A stretch of DNA of 61,991 nt from Acidaminococcaceae bacterium (GCA_017405945.1 JAFQZL010000012.1:1-61991); one strand, 5' to 3'; positions 18,484 through 27,696 are shown, numbered from the stretch's first letter. Numbers and translations are program-made. The notes: a model not told the origin generated them from the letters alone.

Positions 18484-19302
18484 ATGCTTTTTTGTGAAAT
18501 CCATCCCGTTTGTTATGAAATTTCTTTGAAAAAAGAAATTTGTAAACGGCATATCAGGGATTTGTTAAGCAAGGAAAAGTTTGCCAAAACAATCAACGAT
18601 ACATTGTTGCCTAACGTGGTTGCCAGTTATAGCTGCAATTTAATAAAAAGAGGCAAAGGCGTTGACTTGCGGCTTCAGGAAAACAAGGCGGTCAACATCC
18701 GGTTAGCCTGCCGGAAAATTGACGGGATTATGATTTATCCTGATGAAATATTTTCGTTTTGGCATACGGTTGGCAAAACTACCAAGGCAAAAGGATACAA
18801 AGACGGACGTGTCATCATCCATAATAAGCTGATTCCCGGACTGGGCGGAGGCCTTTGCAATCTGGGAAATACCATACATTACATGATCCTGCACAGTCCT
18901 CTGGAAGTAGTTGAATTCCATCATCATTCCGATGCGCTGGCTCCGGAAGAAGGCAAAAGGGTTCCCTTCAGTACGGGCACTTCCATCAGCTATAATTACA
19001 TCGATTACCGTTTCAAAAACAACACAGACCAGAATATCCAGCTCCATGTCTGGTGTGATGATGAAAAATTGCATGCCGAGTTACGGAGTGAAAAGGAATT
19101 TCCCTGGAAATATTCCCTTGTGGAGGAAGACCATCATTTTCAAAAAGAAAATGATAAGTATTTCAGGGTATCTAAAATTTTCAGGGAAGTTACGGACCGT
19201 TCAACGGGTGAAGTGCTCAATAAAGAACTCATTTTAGATAATCATTCTGAAGTTATGTATGATTATGACCTGATCCCGAAAGATCTGATTATGGACAGGT
19301 AG
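18484..19302 (+). CDS. VanW family protein
   Basis: 272 residues. It carries the VanW core: IFSFWHTVGKTTKAKGYKDG and the GLGGGLCNLGNTIH motif, followed by a His-rich EFHHHSDAL segment. No signal peptide is predicted from the N-terminus. VanW proteins accompany some glycopeptide-resistance clusters but have no established enzymatic role. The gene starts two bases after the yqeG-like stop and ends 19 bases before the next gene. Confidence 0.87.
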   Translation: MLFCEIHPVCYEISLKKEICKRHIRDLLSKEKFAKTINDTLLPNVVASYSCNLIKRGKGVDLRLQENKAVNIRLACRKIDGIMIYPDEIFSFWHTVGKTTKAKGYKDGRVIIHNKLIPGLGGGLCNLGNTIHYMILHSPLEVVEFHHHSDALAPEEGKRVPFSTGTSISYNYIDYRFKNNTDQNIQLHVWCDDEKLHAELRSEKEFPWKYSLVEEDHHFQKENDKYFRVSKIFREVTDRSTGEVLNKELILDNHSEVMYDYDLIPKDLIMDR

Positions 19303-19321
19303 TGGAAGAAAGGATTTAATT

Positions 19322-19990
19322 ATGGGAAACGCGCCGGAACTGATTGTCATGCTTACTCATAATGACCTCACTGTTACTGACGCCTGTGAAATCTTTGACC
19401 AGTGTAAAGAATCCAAAGCAAAATTCTGGGGATTCAAAGAAGAGCCGCTGCCTCTGGAGCAAATGCAAAAATTATTTGCGTATATGAAGGACTGCGGGAA
19501 AACCACGTTTCTGGAAGTGGTTTCTTATAGTGAAAAAGAATGCCTGGAAGGCGCCCGGAAAGCGGTTGCATGCAACTGTGATTTTCTTATGGGCACCACA
19601 TTTTTTGATTCCGTGAATGATTTTTGCAGGGTAAACCATCTTAACTATTTACCCTTTGTCGGCAAAATTACCGGCCGTCCCTCCGTGCTGGAAGGCACCC
19701 TGGAAGAGATGATAAACGAAGCCAATGCCTATATTGCAAAGGGCGTTTACGGTATTGACCTGTTGGGATACAGATATACAGGCGACGCTGCCCTTCTTAA
19801 CAGGGAATTTGTTAAAAACATGAAAGTTCCGGTCTGCATTGCCGGCAGCGTAAACAGTTATGAACGGTTACAGGAGATAAAAGCTGTCTCGCCCTGGGCC
19901 TTTACCATTGGCGGGGCGTTTTTTGAGAATAAATTTGACGGAACGATGAAAGAACAGATTGATAAAGTATATAATTTTATGAAAGAATAA
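19322..19990 (+). CDS. Probable TIM-barrel protein of unknown function
   Basis: 222 residues. Alternating strands and helices, a late DLLGYRYTGD segment and a C-terminal VCIAGSVNS ... FTIGGAFF pattern resemble the phosphate-binding end of beta/alpha barrels such as HisA/NanE, but no catalytic set can be named. GAAAGGA precedes the start. It is the third gene of a compact run with yqeG and vanW and is followed by a likely terminator. Function unknown. Confidence 0.7.
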   Translation: MGNAPELIVMLTHNDLTVTDACEIFDQCKESKAKFWGFKEEPLPLEQMQKLFAYMKDCGKTTFLEVVSYSEKECLEGARKAVACNCDFLMGTTFFDSVNDFCRVNHLNYLPFVGKITGRPSVLEGTLEEMINEANAYIAKGVYGIDLLGYRYTGDAALLNREFVKNMKVPVCIAGSVNSYERLQEIKAVSPWAFTIGGAFFENKFDGTMKEQIDKVYNFMKE

Positions 19991-20027
19991 CCCATTTCAC
20001 AGGTAACGTTACGGTTCCCTTTACAGA

Positions 20028-20073
20028 AACAGTGAAGAAACAATGCGGCTTCTGCAGGGGGAACTGTTTTTTA
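20028..20073 (+). terminator. Probable terminator of the yqeG-vanW-TIM-barrel run
   Basis: AACAGT (20028-20033) pairs with ACTGTT (20063-20068), with an inner GAAG/CTTC pairing, followed by TTTTTATTT. Confidence 0.5.
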
Positions 20074-20163
20074 TTTAGCAGACTGGTTTTTGTATAAAAA
20101 TTGTAAAACATGTTACTTTTTTAATTGCCAATCTCCGTTGTATACACAAAACACGAAAAAACA

Positions 20164-20192
20164 TTGACACTATTTTTTGTATTTTATATAAT
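20164..20192 (+). promoter_or_regulatory. Consensus sigma-A promoter of the binding-protein gene
   Basis: TTGACA, 17 bp, TATAAT: a perfect match to the vegetative consensus, leaving a leader of about 97 bases before the ATG at 20296. High expression of the lipoprotein is expected. Confidence 0.85.
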
Positions 20193-20295
20193 TTCAAGCA
20201 AATAGTTACAAAAATAAAAGCAAATCCTTTGCAAATGTACAGCAGGATAGGACGAAAAGCAAATTGTAGCTATAAAAGGGCAAGGAGGGGAAATC

Positions 20296-21477
20296 ATGAA
20301 ATTCACAAAAAAAATGTCCAGCGTATTAGTAGCAGGTATTCTGTTGGCGGCGATGACTGCAGGCTGCGGCGGTGGCGGCGGCGACAAAAAAGCGGCGGAT
20401 AACAAAGGGGCGGAAGCCCTGATCGGCGCGAACTATGAATTGACCGGCAACGTAGCAAGCTACGGCCAGTCAGCACTGTCCGGCTGCAAAATGGCGGTTG
20501 ACGAGATTAACAAGGCCGGCGGCGTAAACGGCAAAAAACTGCGTATCGTGGAAGCCGATAACAAATCGGAACCTTCTGAATCCGGCAATGCGGCTACGAA
20601 ACTGGTTACCCAGAACAAACTGATCGGCTTCGTCGGACCGGCTACTACCGGCTGCACCATGGCTGCTGAACCTATCGTTACATCCAACAAACTGCCTTCC
20701 GTAGCGCCGACGGCCACTGCGGACGCAGTCACGTTTGACGCCAAAACAGGCAAAGTACGTCAGTTTATTTTCCGCGCCTGCTTCATCGACCCGTTCCAGG
20801 GCAAAGTAATGGCAGCCTTCGCCCAGGACAAGCTGAAAGTTAAGAGCGTTGCGATCTACCGCGACAACTCCAGCGATTATTCCAAGGGCCTGGCTGACGC
20901 GTTTAAACAGAACTTCAAAGGCAAGATTGTTGCGGAAGAAGCGTATCTGGCAAAAGACATGGACTTCAAAGCCGGCCTGACCAAGATCAAAGCCACCAAT
21001 CCGGAAGCGATCTACGTACCCGGTTACTATGAAGAAGTCGGCAAGATCGTAAAACAGGCCCGTGAAATCGGCCTGGAAGTTCCCATGATGGGCGGCGACG
21101 GCTGGGACAGCCCGAAGCTGATCGAAATCGCCGGCAAAGCCGCGCTGAACAAGACCTATTACAGCAGCGCGTACAGCGCGGATGATACCGATCCTTCCAC
21201 CCAGAAGTTCATCAAAGCCTTCAAAGAAAAATATCAGAAAGATCCGGATTTCTTCTCCATGATGGGCTACAACACCGTTCTGATCCTGGCTGACGCTTAC
21301 AAGCGCGCCGGCAGCGAAGACGGCGTCAAGATCGCCGAAGCCATGGCCAAGACGAAAGACCTGCCGGTTGCTGGCGGCAAGCTGAGCTTCGATGAGAAGC
21401 ACAACCCGATCGTTCCGGCTCTGGTCATTGAAGTAAAAGACGGCAAACCGACCTTTGTTGACAAGATTTCCTTCTGA
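20296..21477 (+). CDS. Branched-chain amino acid-type ABC substrate-binding lipoprotein (LivJ/LivK-like)
   Basis: 393 residues. A lipoprotein signal peptide ends in MTAGC with Cys24 as lipidation site, followed by a Gly/Lys-rich tether. The mature part is a periplasmic-binding type-1 fold: GANYELTGNVASYGQSALSG, FVGPATTGCTMAAEPI and GGDGWDSPKLIEIAG are typical LivJ/K segments. It delivers an amino acid (Leu/Ile/Val or similar) to an ABC permease. No permease or ATPase genes lie next to it, and it has its own perfect promoter and terminator, so it is a stand-alone unit, perhaps serving a transporter encoded elsewhere. AAGGAGGGG gives a very strong ribosome site. Confidence 0.92.
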   Translation: MKFTKKMSSVLVAGILLAAMTAGCGGGGGDKKAADNKGAEALIGANYELTGNVASYGQSALSGCKMAVDEINKAGGVNGKKLRIVEADNKSEPSESGNAATKLVTQNKLIGFVGPATTGCTMAAEPIVTSNKLPSVAPTATADAVTFDAKTGKVRQFIFRACFIDPFQGKVMAAFAQDKLKVKSVAIYRDNSSDYSKGLADAFKQNFKGKIVAEEAYLAKDMDFKAGLTKIKATNPEAIYVPGYYEEVGKIVKQAREIGLEVPMMGGDGWDSPKLIEIAGKAALNKTYYSSAYSADDTDPSTQKFIKAFKEKYQKDPDFFSMMGYNTVLILADAYKRAGSEDGVKIAEAMAKTKDLPVAGGKLSFDEKHNPIVPALVIEVKDGKPTFVDKISF

Positions 21478-21566
21478 TTTAAAAAGGATTTGCCCGGATA
21501 ATTTCGTGTGAGTTAATTCCGTAATACCGGACAGGCAAAAGTTTTATAAGGCGTTTCAAAAAAATG

Positions 21567-21604
21567 AGGACTGCAGCAGATTTTGCTGCAGTCCTTTTAA
21601 TTTT
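21567..21604 (+). terminator. Rho-independent terminator of the binding-protein gene
   Basis: A perfect 12-bp stem AGGACTGCAGCA/TGCTGCAGTCCT with a five-base loop, followed by TTTAATTTT. Confidence 0.92.
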
Positions 21605-21816
21605 GCTTTGGCCCGGACAAATCTGCTGCAGAGGTGGTGTTTGCATGGGTACTAATTATAAAACTTTCTGTGAAAAATTAAATCATTTGTTGTTGCAATA
21701 TGATTCCTTCCCAATATGTTGTGTGACAGTCCGCAGAAGCAGGCATGGGACAAGGGTTGCGGGTTTGCGCCGGCTCTCTTTTTATGATAAAATTATACAT
21801 TATTGGAGGAATATAT

Positions 21817-23214
21817 ATGAATAAGAAGAAAGAAATAAAAAACAGAACGATGCTGAAACTGGTGCAGGGGCTTACAGGCGCCGTGTTTGCCGTAAGTGCT
21901 TTTATGCTGCCTGTAACCGGGTTTGCGGAAGAAACGGCGGCGCCGCAGAAATATGTGATGCCTCAGGAGCAGGTGTATCTGGATCCCAGCCAGGTGGAAG
22001 CGGCCAAAAAGCAGCGGGAAGCGGACGCGTTTTACAATGACCGGCCCCAGGCTAAAAATGTGGAAATTGTAACCGGTGACAGGGTCATTGCGGATGTAAA
22101 AGTTATAGAAAAAGATGAAACAGCGTCTGCACCGGAAACGGAAAAGAAAAAGGGCGCTGCGCAAGAGGAAACTGTAACCACCTCCAATCCTGAAAAAGAA
22201 AACGTAGTAAAAGCTGAGAATAAGTCAGAAATAAAGAAAGCAGAGACAAAGGGGAACGTAACCGTTCAGCCTGAGAATAGTCCGGCAGAAAAACCTGCAC
22301 TAACTGAGGCAAAAGACGTAAAAGCAGAGCAGCCTGTAACAGTTCAGCCTAAAGAAGCAGAAAAAGATAAAACGGAAACGCCGGAAATGGCAAAAGAAAA
22401 CGCAGCCAAACCGGAAAACGCTGCCGGCATAACTGCGACCGAAAATACTACCGGTAATGCTGCCGGGAATAAAACTGCAGCTTCGCAGCCGCAGGAAGCT
22501 TCCAAACAGAAACCGGTCCGCCTGCACCGCTTTGGCGTGGCCAGAGAGTTTGCGACCCATCAGGCTACGGTTGGCGATGTTTTGAAAGACATGAAGATCA
22601 ACATGGAAGGCCGCACGGTCTATCCGCCGCCGGAAACAAAAATTACCGACGGAATGGTAATCCACGTGCTGGCACGGAAGTCGTTCCTTTCCAGGGAAGA
22701 GGTGGAGGTGCCTTTCGGCACCCAGTTCATCGATGATCCGGAACTGGCCTTTGGCGATAAAAAAGTGGAAAAAGAAGGCGTGAAAGGAAAAGACCTGGTG
22801 ATTTTCGAAAACATCACCCGCGCCGGTCACGAGCAGAAAATCGAACTGGACCGCCGGCGCATCGCAGAACCGGTTAACGCTGTGGTGCGGCAGGGTGTGG
22901 CCCAGTCTATCCTGACACCCAATGGGTATGTGAAATATAAGAAAGTCCTTTACGGTGAGGCAACGGCATACACCTGGGGCGGCGGCGCTTCCGGTCATAC
23001 TTCGGTGGGACTGTGGCCCAAGCGCGGCATCGTGGCGGTTGATCCCCGGGTGATCCCGTATTACACCAAGCTGTACATTCCCGGCTACGGCATGGCCATA
23101 GCGGGAGACACGGGCGGCGCGATTGTGGGAACCCGCATCGACCTGTTCATGGACTCGCTGCATGAATGTTACCAGTGGGGACGCCGGGACGTGGAGATTT
23201 ACATTTTGGAATAA
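21817..23214 (+). CDS. YabE-like cell-wall protein: DUF348, G5 and 3D domains
   Basis: 465 residues. A signal peptide ends near VTGFAEE (about residue 35). Then comes a ~190-residue low-complexity Lys/Glu/Pro/Ala stretch, a DUF348 ubiquitin-like domain (about 235-285), a G5 domain (about 290-355), and a C-terminal 3D domain with the three conserved Asp residues (AVDPRVIPY ... AGDTGGAIVGTRIDLFMDS). This matches Rpf2/YabE-type peptidoglycan hydrolases. The open frame extends upstream, but ATG 21817 has GGAGGA six bases before it and begins the signal peptide. Order yabE-rnmV-rsmA is conserved in Firmicutes. Confidence 0.9.
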   Translation: MNKKKEIKNRTMLKLVQGLTGAVFAVSAFMLPVTGFAEETAAPQKYVMPQEQVYLDPSQVEAAKKQREADAFYNDRPQAKNVEIVTGDRVIADVKVIEKDETASAPETEKKKGAAQEETVTTSNPEKENVVKAENKSEIKKAETKGNVTVQPENSPAEKPALTEAKDVKAEQPVTVQPKEAEKDKTETPEMAKENAAKPENAAGITATENTTGNAAGNKTAASQPQEASKQKPVRLHRFGVAREFATHQATVGDVLKDMKINMEGRTVYPPPETKITDGMVIHVLARKSFLSREEVEVPFGTQFIDDPELAFGDKKVEKEGVKGKDLVIFENITRAGHEQKIELDRRRIAEPVNAVVRQGVAQSILTPNGYVKYKKVLYGEATAYTWGGGASGHTSVGLWPKRGIVAVDPRVIPYYTKLYIPGYGMAIAGDTGGAIVGTRIDLFMDSLHECYQWGRRDVEIYILE

Positions 23215-23242
23215 ACCGCAGACATTGTCCAAGGAGCTCATT

Positions 23243-23797
23243 TTGTTAAAAGAAGTCATCATAGTTGAAGGAAAAATGGATACGGTGGCGGTGAAACGGG
23301 CGCTGGAGTGTGATACTATTGAGACGGGCGGTTTTGCCTTGCGCCCGCAAACTCTGAAGCAGATTGAAGCAGCGTACAAGAAGCGCGGCATCATCATCCT
23401 GACCGATCCGGACGGATCCGGGGAACGGATCCGCAAGTTTCTGACAGAGCGTTTTCCCGATGCGGGACAGGCATTTGTACCCAAAAAAGACGCCCGGGTA
23501 CCCGATGACGTAGGTATCGAGCAGGCAAAACCGGAAGCGATTATACTGGCCCTGAGCAAGGTGCATCACCACGAATACAATCCGGAACCGGTGTTTGACG
23601 TGGCGGACCTGCGGGATAACGGATTGTCCGGCAGCCCGGAGGCCAGCCGTAAACGGGATCTGCTGGGAGCGGAATTAGGTATCGGATACGGAACAGCGAA
23701 AACGTTTCTGCGCCGGCTGAACACCTACGGGGTTACCCGGGAAGCGTTTGTAACTGCTTTGAAGAAAGTAGAAGAGGAACTACGCGAAGAAGCCTGA
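23243..23797 (+). CDS. rnmV: Ribonuclease M5
   Basis: 184 residues from a TTG start with AAGGAG six bases upstream. The Toprim domain is complete: VIIVEGKMDTVAVKRAL with the catalytic Glu, and LTDPDGSGERIRKF with the Asp-x-Asp pair; a DUF4093 C-terminal domain follows. RNase M5 performs the final maturation cut of 5S rRNA precursor with help of ribosomal protein L18. The open frame continues back to 23123, overlapping the previous gene, but no start there fits the family. rsmA follows. Confidence 0.93.
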   Translation: MLKEVIIVEGKMDTVAVKRALECDTIETGGFALRPQTLKQIEAAYKKRGIIILTDPDGSGERIRKFLTERFPDAGQAFVPKKDARVPDDVGIEQAKPEAIILALSKVHHHEYNPEPVFDVADLRDNGLSGSPEASRKRDLLGAELGIGYGTAKTFLRRLNTYGVTREAFVTALKKVEEELREEA

Positions 23798-23852
23798 ACA
23801 GGTTTTAACCATATACAGTTTGCGGTCAATGGGAATTTGAAACGGGGGACGC

Positions 23853-24803
23853 ATGGAAGACATTCAGCCCATTATTGCCAGGCGGGAAGTAACGGCACGT
23901 ATCCTGCAGGCATTTCATTTAAAAGCAGATAAAAATCTGGGACAGAATTTTCTAGTGGAAGAATCGGTGGTCAGCCGGATTGCCAAAGCGGCGGAGCTGA
24001 CTCCGGAAGACACGGTGCTGGAAATCGGTCCCGGCATCGGTACCCTGACCCAGGCGCTGGCAATGACCGGCGCATCGGTTGTGTCCGTGGAATTGGACAA
24101 ACGGCTGATTCCGGTGCTGCAGGAAACGGTCGGTGCCTATAAAAACGTCCGCATCGTGCAGGGCGATATTTTAAAAGTCAGTATTCCGGAAATCATCGCG
24201 TCCGTTAAGGAAGACAGCAAAGATGTTGAAGCGGCTGTATCAGTTGCCGGCAATACGGAACCGGATCAAAATAAAGCCGCGTTGACGGACACCGCGATTC
24301 CCTTTAAAGTCTGCGCGAATCTTCCGTATTACATTACTACCCCCATCATCATGTACCTGCTGGAGCAGCAACTTCCGTTGGAACGGCTGGTGGTGATGGT
24401 GCAGAAGGAAGTGGCGGAGCGGATGACCGCCGGGCCGGGCGGCCGTGAGTACGGCGCCATCTCCGTGGCGATGCAGTATTACACGGAACCGAAAATCGCC
24501 TTTATCGTGAAGGCCGGCTCGTTTTTACCGGCGCCCAAGGTGGACAGCGCCGTGCTGGTATGTAAAAAAAGAAGCAAACCTCCGGTGGAAGTGCCGGACG
24601 AAAAAACTTTCTTCAAAGTAGTGGCGGCGGCTTTTTCCGTGCGCCGCAAAATGCTGAACAACAGCCTGAAAAATATGGGCGGACTGACCGGGGAACAGGT
24701 GAAAGCCTGGCTGGACCGGGCCGGTATCGATGGCAGGCGCCGGGCGGAAACACTGAGCCTGGAAGAATTTGCCATGCTGGCAAGAACGTGGGAAAAGAAT
24801 TAA
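23853..24803 (+). CDS. rsmA: 16S rRNA (adenine1518/1519-N6)-dimethyltransferase KsgA
   Basis: 316 residues. Motifs seen: LGQNFLVEESVVSRI, SAM motif I LEIGPGIGTLTQALA, the acidic VSVELDKRL, and the catalytic CANLPYYITTPI. It dimethylates two adjacent adenines in the 3' hairpin of 16S rRNA, a late checkpoint in 30S assembly. Compared with the usual ~290 residues, there is an insert of roughly 35 residues between the QGDIL strand and the NLPYY motif (about residues 108-150), rich in Asp, Glu, Ala and Lys. GGGGGACGC precedes the start. Confidence 0.95.
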   Translation: MEDIQPIIARREVTARILQAFHLKADKNLGQNFLVEESVVSRIAKAAELTPEDTVLEIGPGIGTLTQALAMTGASVVSVELDKRLIPVLQETVGAYKNVRIVQGDILKVSIPEIIASVKEDSKDVEAAVSVAGNTEPDQNKAALTDTAIPFKVCANLPYYITTPIIMYLLEQQLPLERLVVMVQKEVAERMTAGPGGREYGAISVAMQYYTEPKIAFIVKAGSFLPAPKVDSAVLVCKKRSKPPVEVPDEKTFFKVVAAAFSVRRKMLNNSLKNMGGLTGEQVKAWLDRAGIDGRRRAETLSLEEFAMLARTWEKN

Positions 24804-24836
24804 AAAGATTTCAGAGACAATAGAGGGGATTAGACG

Positions 24837-25688
24837 ATGGCAGCCAAAAAACCGGTAATCGCAATGATGTACGATTTTGACAAGACCCTGTGCACCACGG
24901 ACATGCAGGCGTACACATTTATTCCGAATCTGGGCATGTCCGCGGATGAATTCTGGGCAAAGGCGTCCAAACTGGCGGAAGATAAAAAGATGGACCGCAT
25001 CCTGGCCTACATGTATCTCATGCTGGACGAGGCCCACTTCCATAGAATCTCCATCCGCCGCGACGATTTTGTGGCCCTGGGAAAAGACCTGAAACTGTAT
25101 CCCGGCGTGGAAGAATGGTTCTGCCGCATCAACCAGTTTGGCAAAGAGCAGGGCGTCACCATCAAACACTACATTATATCTTCCGGCCTGCGGGAAATTA
25201 TTGAGGGCTCCTCTGTTTACAAAGAATTTGACGATGTGTTTGCCGGGGAATTCCTGTATAATGAAAACAATGTTGCCTGCTGGCCGAAGAACGTGGTGAA
25301 CTATACCACCAAGACCCAGTTTCTGTTCCGTATCAATAAAGGCGTGCTGGACATTTCCAATGACGACGACCTGAACCGTTACACGCCGGAGGAAGACCGG
25401 CCCGTTCCCTTCCGCAACATGATCTACATCGGCGACGGACTGACAGACGTGCCCTGCATGAAGCTGGTAAAAGTGAACGGGGGATGTTCCATCGCAGTGT
25501 ACCAGCCGGGCAAGCGGGATAAGGTGGAAGACCTGATTCAGGACAAGCGTGTGGACTTCATTATGCCGGCCAATTACAGCGAAAATTCCACCCTGGATAA
25601 AGTCACAAAAGACATCATCCGGCAGATGGCCAGTGTGGAAAAGGTGAAAGCCCACACGAAAACACAGCTGGCGGCGATAAAGAAATAA
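24837..25688 (+). CDS. HAD superfamily hydrolase (phosphoserine-phosphatase-like)
   Basis: 283 residues. Motif I is MYDFDKTLCTTD with the nucleophile Asp-x-Asp, motif II is in HYIISSGLREII, and motif IV in IYIGDGLTDVPCMKLV. The cap is helical. The fold and the order of motifs fit subfamily IB phosphatases, but the substrate is unknown. GAGGGGATTAGACG precedes the ATG, 34 bases after rsmA, so it may be cotranscribed with it. Confidence 0.87.
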   Translation: MAAKKPVIAMMYDFDKTLCTTDMQAYTFIPNLGMSADEFWAKASKLAEDKKMDRILAYMYLMLDEAHFHRISIRRDDFVALGKDLKLYPGVEEWFCRINQFGKEQGVTIKHYIISSGLREIIEGSSVYKEFDDVFAGEFLYNENNVACWPKNVVNYTTKTQFLFRINKGVLDISNDDDLNRYTPEEDRPVPFRNMIYIGDGLTDVPCMKLVKVNGGCSIAVYQPGKRDKVEDLIQDKRVDFIMPANYSENSTLDKVTKDIIRQMASVEKVKAHTKTQLAAIKK

Positions 25689-25757
25689 AGAGTAACTTCT
25701 GTTCCAAAAAGCGTTATCCAGCGGGCATTGGGAACGAAGCATTTCCGGAGCGTTATC

Positions 25758-26159
25758 ATGAAAACCATAAAAGTCGTGGCTGCGGTAATCTGCGATTCAC
25801 CGGATAAAAAACAAAAAATCTTTGCCACAGCCAGAGGTTACGGGGAATTTAAAGGCCAGTGGGAATTCCCGGGGGGCAAGGTGGAACCGGGTGAAACATC
25901 ACAGCAGGCTCTTGTGAGGGAAATTCAGGAAGAACTGGCAACAAAGATTCGTGTAGGAAATCTGATTACAACCATAGAATATGATTATCCCGCGTTTCAT
26001 TTATCCATGGACTGCTTCTGGTGTGAAGTGGAGGAAGGCGAGCTGAAACTGTTAGAGGCGGAAGACGCGCGATGGCTGACGAAAGACAAGCTCAACAGTG
26101 TGAAATGGCTGCCGGCGGATGTGAATTTGATTGCGGAAATTGAAAAATCAATGGAATGA
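25758..26159 (+). CDS. Nudix hydrolase, MutT-like (8-oxo-dGTP diphosphatase family)
   Basis: 133 residues. The Nudix box is complete: GGKVEPGETSQQALVREI, followed by QEEL. The N-terminus VVAAVICDSPDKKQKIFATAR and the C-terminal RWLTKDKL ... WLPAD match the short MutT/NudG group that sanitises oxidised nucleotides. A longer open frame starts at 25728, but ATG 25758 has CCGGAG seven bases upstream and the family N-terminus. Confidence 0.9.
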   Translation: MKTIKVVAAVICDSPDKKQKIFATARGYGEFKGQWEFPGGKVEPGETSQQALVREIQEELATKIRVGNLITTIEYDYPAFHLSMDCFWCEVEEGELKLLEAEDARWLTKDKLNSVKWLPADVNLIAEIEKSME

Positions 26160-26174
26160 TCCGGAGGATATATA

Positions 26175-27662
26175 ATGGCGGAAATAACCTGTCCCAATTG
26201 TCATAAAACATTTACGATAAGTGAAGAAGAATACAAATCGATCCGTGCGCAGCTGCGCGACCAGGAGTTTGTTGCGGCACTGCACGAACGGGAGCAGGCT
26301 TTCGAGCAAAGTTTGCGGGACGCAGTCAGGCTTGCCAAAACAGAAGCCGACGCGGAAGCCCAGCGCAAAATCGCAGAGAAAGAAGCAAGGATTGCGGCGT
26401 TGGCAACGCAAATTGAGGCGGCAGAAGCGGCAAAAAATTCTGCCCTGAATGAAATTACTGCACAGAAAGAAGCAGAGATTTCCAGACTGCAGGGTCAGAT
26501 TGGCAACAAAGAAAGTGAGTTTAAGTTAAAACTGCAGGAAGAAGTTGCGGAAAAAGAGAATGAGATTATTTCACTGAAAGCTCAACTTGAAACGAAATCT
26601 TCGGAACAGGAACTTGCGGTTAAAAATGCAGTTGCGCAAAAAGAAGCTGAAATCGCAAGACTGAATGCGCAGATTGAAGCGAATAAAACGGAGCAGGAAC
26701 TGGCAGTGCAGAGTGCGGTTTCCGAAAAAACCGGTGAGCTCAATAAAAAAGTCCTTGAGATTGAAAAACTGAAAGGCCAGTTAGACAATAAGGAAAAAGA
26801 AGCGGAACTGGCGCAGAACAATCTGAAGGCAAGCTACGAGCAGCAATTGAAATTAAAAGACGAGCAGATCGGGCAGCTGAAAGATTTTAAGGCAAAGCAG
26901 TCTACCAAGATGGTCGGCGAGAGCCTGGAAGTGTTCTGCAAAAATGAATTTGACAGGATCCGGGCCATCGGCTTCCAGAACGCGACGTTTGAAAAGGACA
27001 ACAAAGTCAGTGAGACGGGCAGCAAAGGAGATTTTATTTTCCGGGAAACCGAAGATGACGTGGAATTTATTTCCATCATGTTCGAAATGAAAAATGAAAT
27101 GGATACCACTGCCACCAAACACAAAAACGAAGACTTTTTCAAAGAGCTGGACAAGGACCGCAAGGAAAAGAAATGCGAATATGCTGTTCTGGTGACACTG
27201 CTGGAACCGGAAAACGACCTGTATAACAATGGCATCGTGGACGTGTCACATAAATATGAAAAGATGTACGTGGTGCGGCCCCAGTTTTTTATCCCCATCA
27301 TCACCCTGCTGCGGAACGCGGCGCGGAATTCGCTGAAGTATCAGAAAGAACTGGTGACGGTTCGGAACCAGAATATCGACATTACGAACTTTGAAACAAA
27401 GCTGAACGAGTTCAAAGATAAATTTGACCGTGACTGCAGGCTGGCGGATAAAAATTTTGAAGACGCCATCAGCGATATTGACAAAACCATTAAAAATCTG
27501 GAAAAGATTAAAAAAGAACTGCAGCTGACTGTCAGCCACCTGAAGCTTGCCGACAATAAATTGCAGGACATTACAATTAAAAAACTGGTAAAAGGCAATC
27601 CCACCATGGCTGCCAAATTCGAGGAACTGAAAGCGAAACCGCAGGGTGAGGAGCAACCGTAA
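26175..27662 (+). CDS. DUF2130 domain protein with N-terminal zinc knuckle and long coiled coil
   Basis: 495 residues. The N-terminus has a CPNCHKTF half-knuckle (Cys6, Cys9). Residues about 30-240 are a continuous Ala/Glu/Lys/Gln-rich coiled coil with internal repeats of the type AQKEAEIARLNAQIE. The C-terminal half is DUF2130, including GESLEVFCKNEFDRIRAIGF and ETGSKGDFIFRE, a domain related to restriction-endonuclease-like folds. Members are widespread in bacteria but uncharacterised. It begins 15 bases after the Nudix gene and is followed by a terminator. Confidence 0.88.
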   Translation: MAEITCPNCHKTFTISEEEYKSIRAQLRDQEFVAALHEREQAFEQSLRDAVRLAKTEADAEAQRKIAEKEARIAALATQIEAAEAAKNSALNEITAQKEAEISRLQGQIGNKESEFKLKLQEEVAEKENEIISLKAQLETKSSEQELAVKNAVAQKEAEIARLNAQIEANKTEQELAVQSAVSEKTGELNKKVLEIEKLKGQLDNKEKEAELAQNNLKASYEQQLKLKDEQIGQLKDFKAKQSTKMVGESLEVFCKNEFDRIRAIGFQNATFEKDNKVSETGSKGDFIFRETEDDVEFISIMFEMKNEMDTTATKHKNEDFFKELDKDRKEKKCEYAVLVTLLEPENDLYNNGIVDVSHKYEKMYVVRPQFFIPIITLLRNAARNSLKYQKELVTVRNQNIDITNFETKLNEFKDKFDRDCRLADKNFEDAISDIDKTIKNLEKIKKELQLTVSHLKLADNKLQDITIKKLVKGNPTMAAKFEELKAKPQGEEQP

Positions 27663-27696
27663 TATTTGTGAAATAACAAGTCAAAGAAATGTAAAG

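Noticed and set aside
21564..21824. Plus-strand frame of 86 codons before the yabE-like gene
   Set aside because: It begins inside a perfect terminator hairpin and lacks a ribosome site.
22300..23559. Long minus-strand frame (419 codons) opposite the yabE-like and rnmV genes
   Set aside because: It is a shadow of two well-supported genes in the conserved yabE-rnmV-rsmA order; His/Phe-rich translation and no ribosome site.
24525..25742. Minus-strand frame of 405 codons
   Set aside because: Antisense to rsmA and the HAD gene, which both have complete motifs; no start signals.
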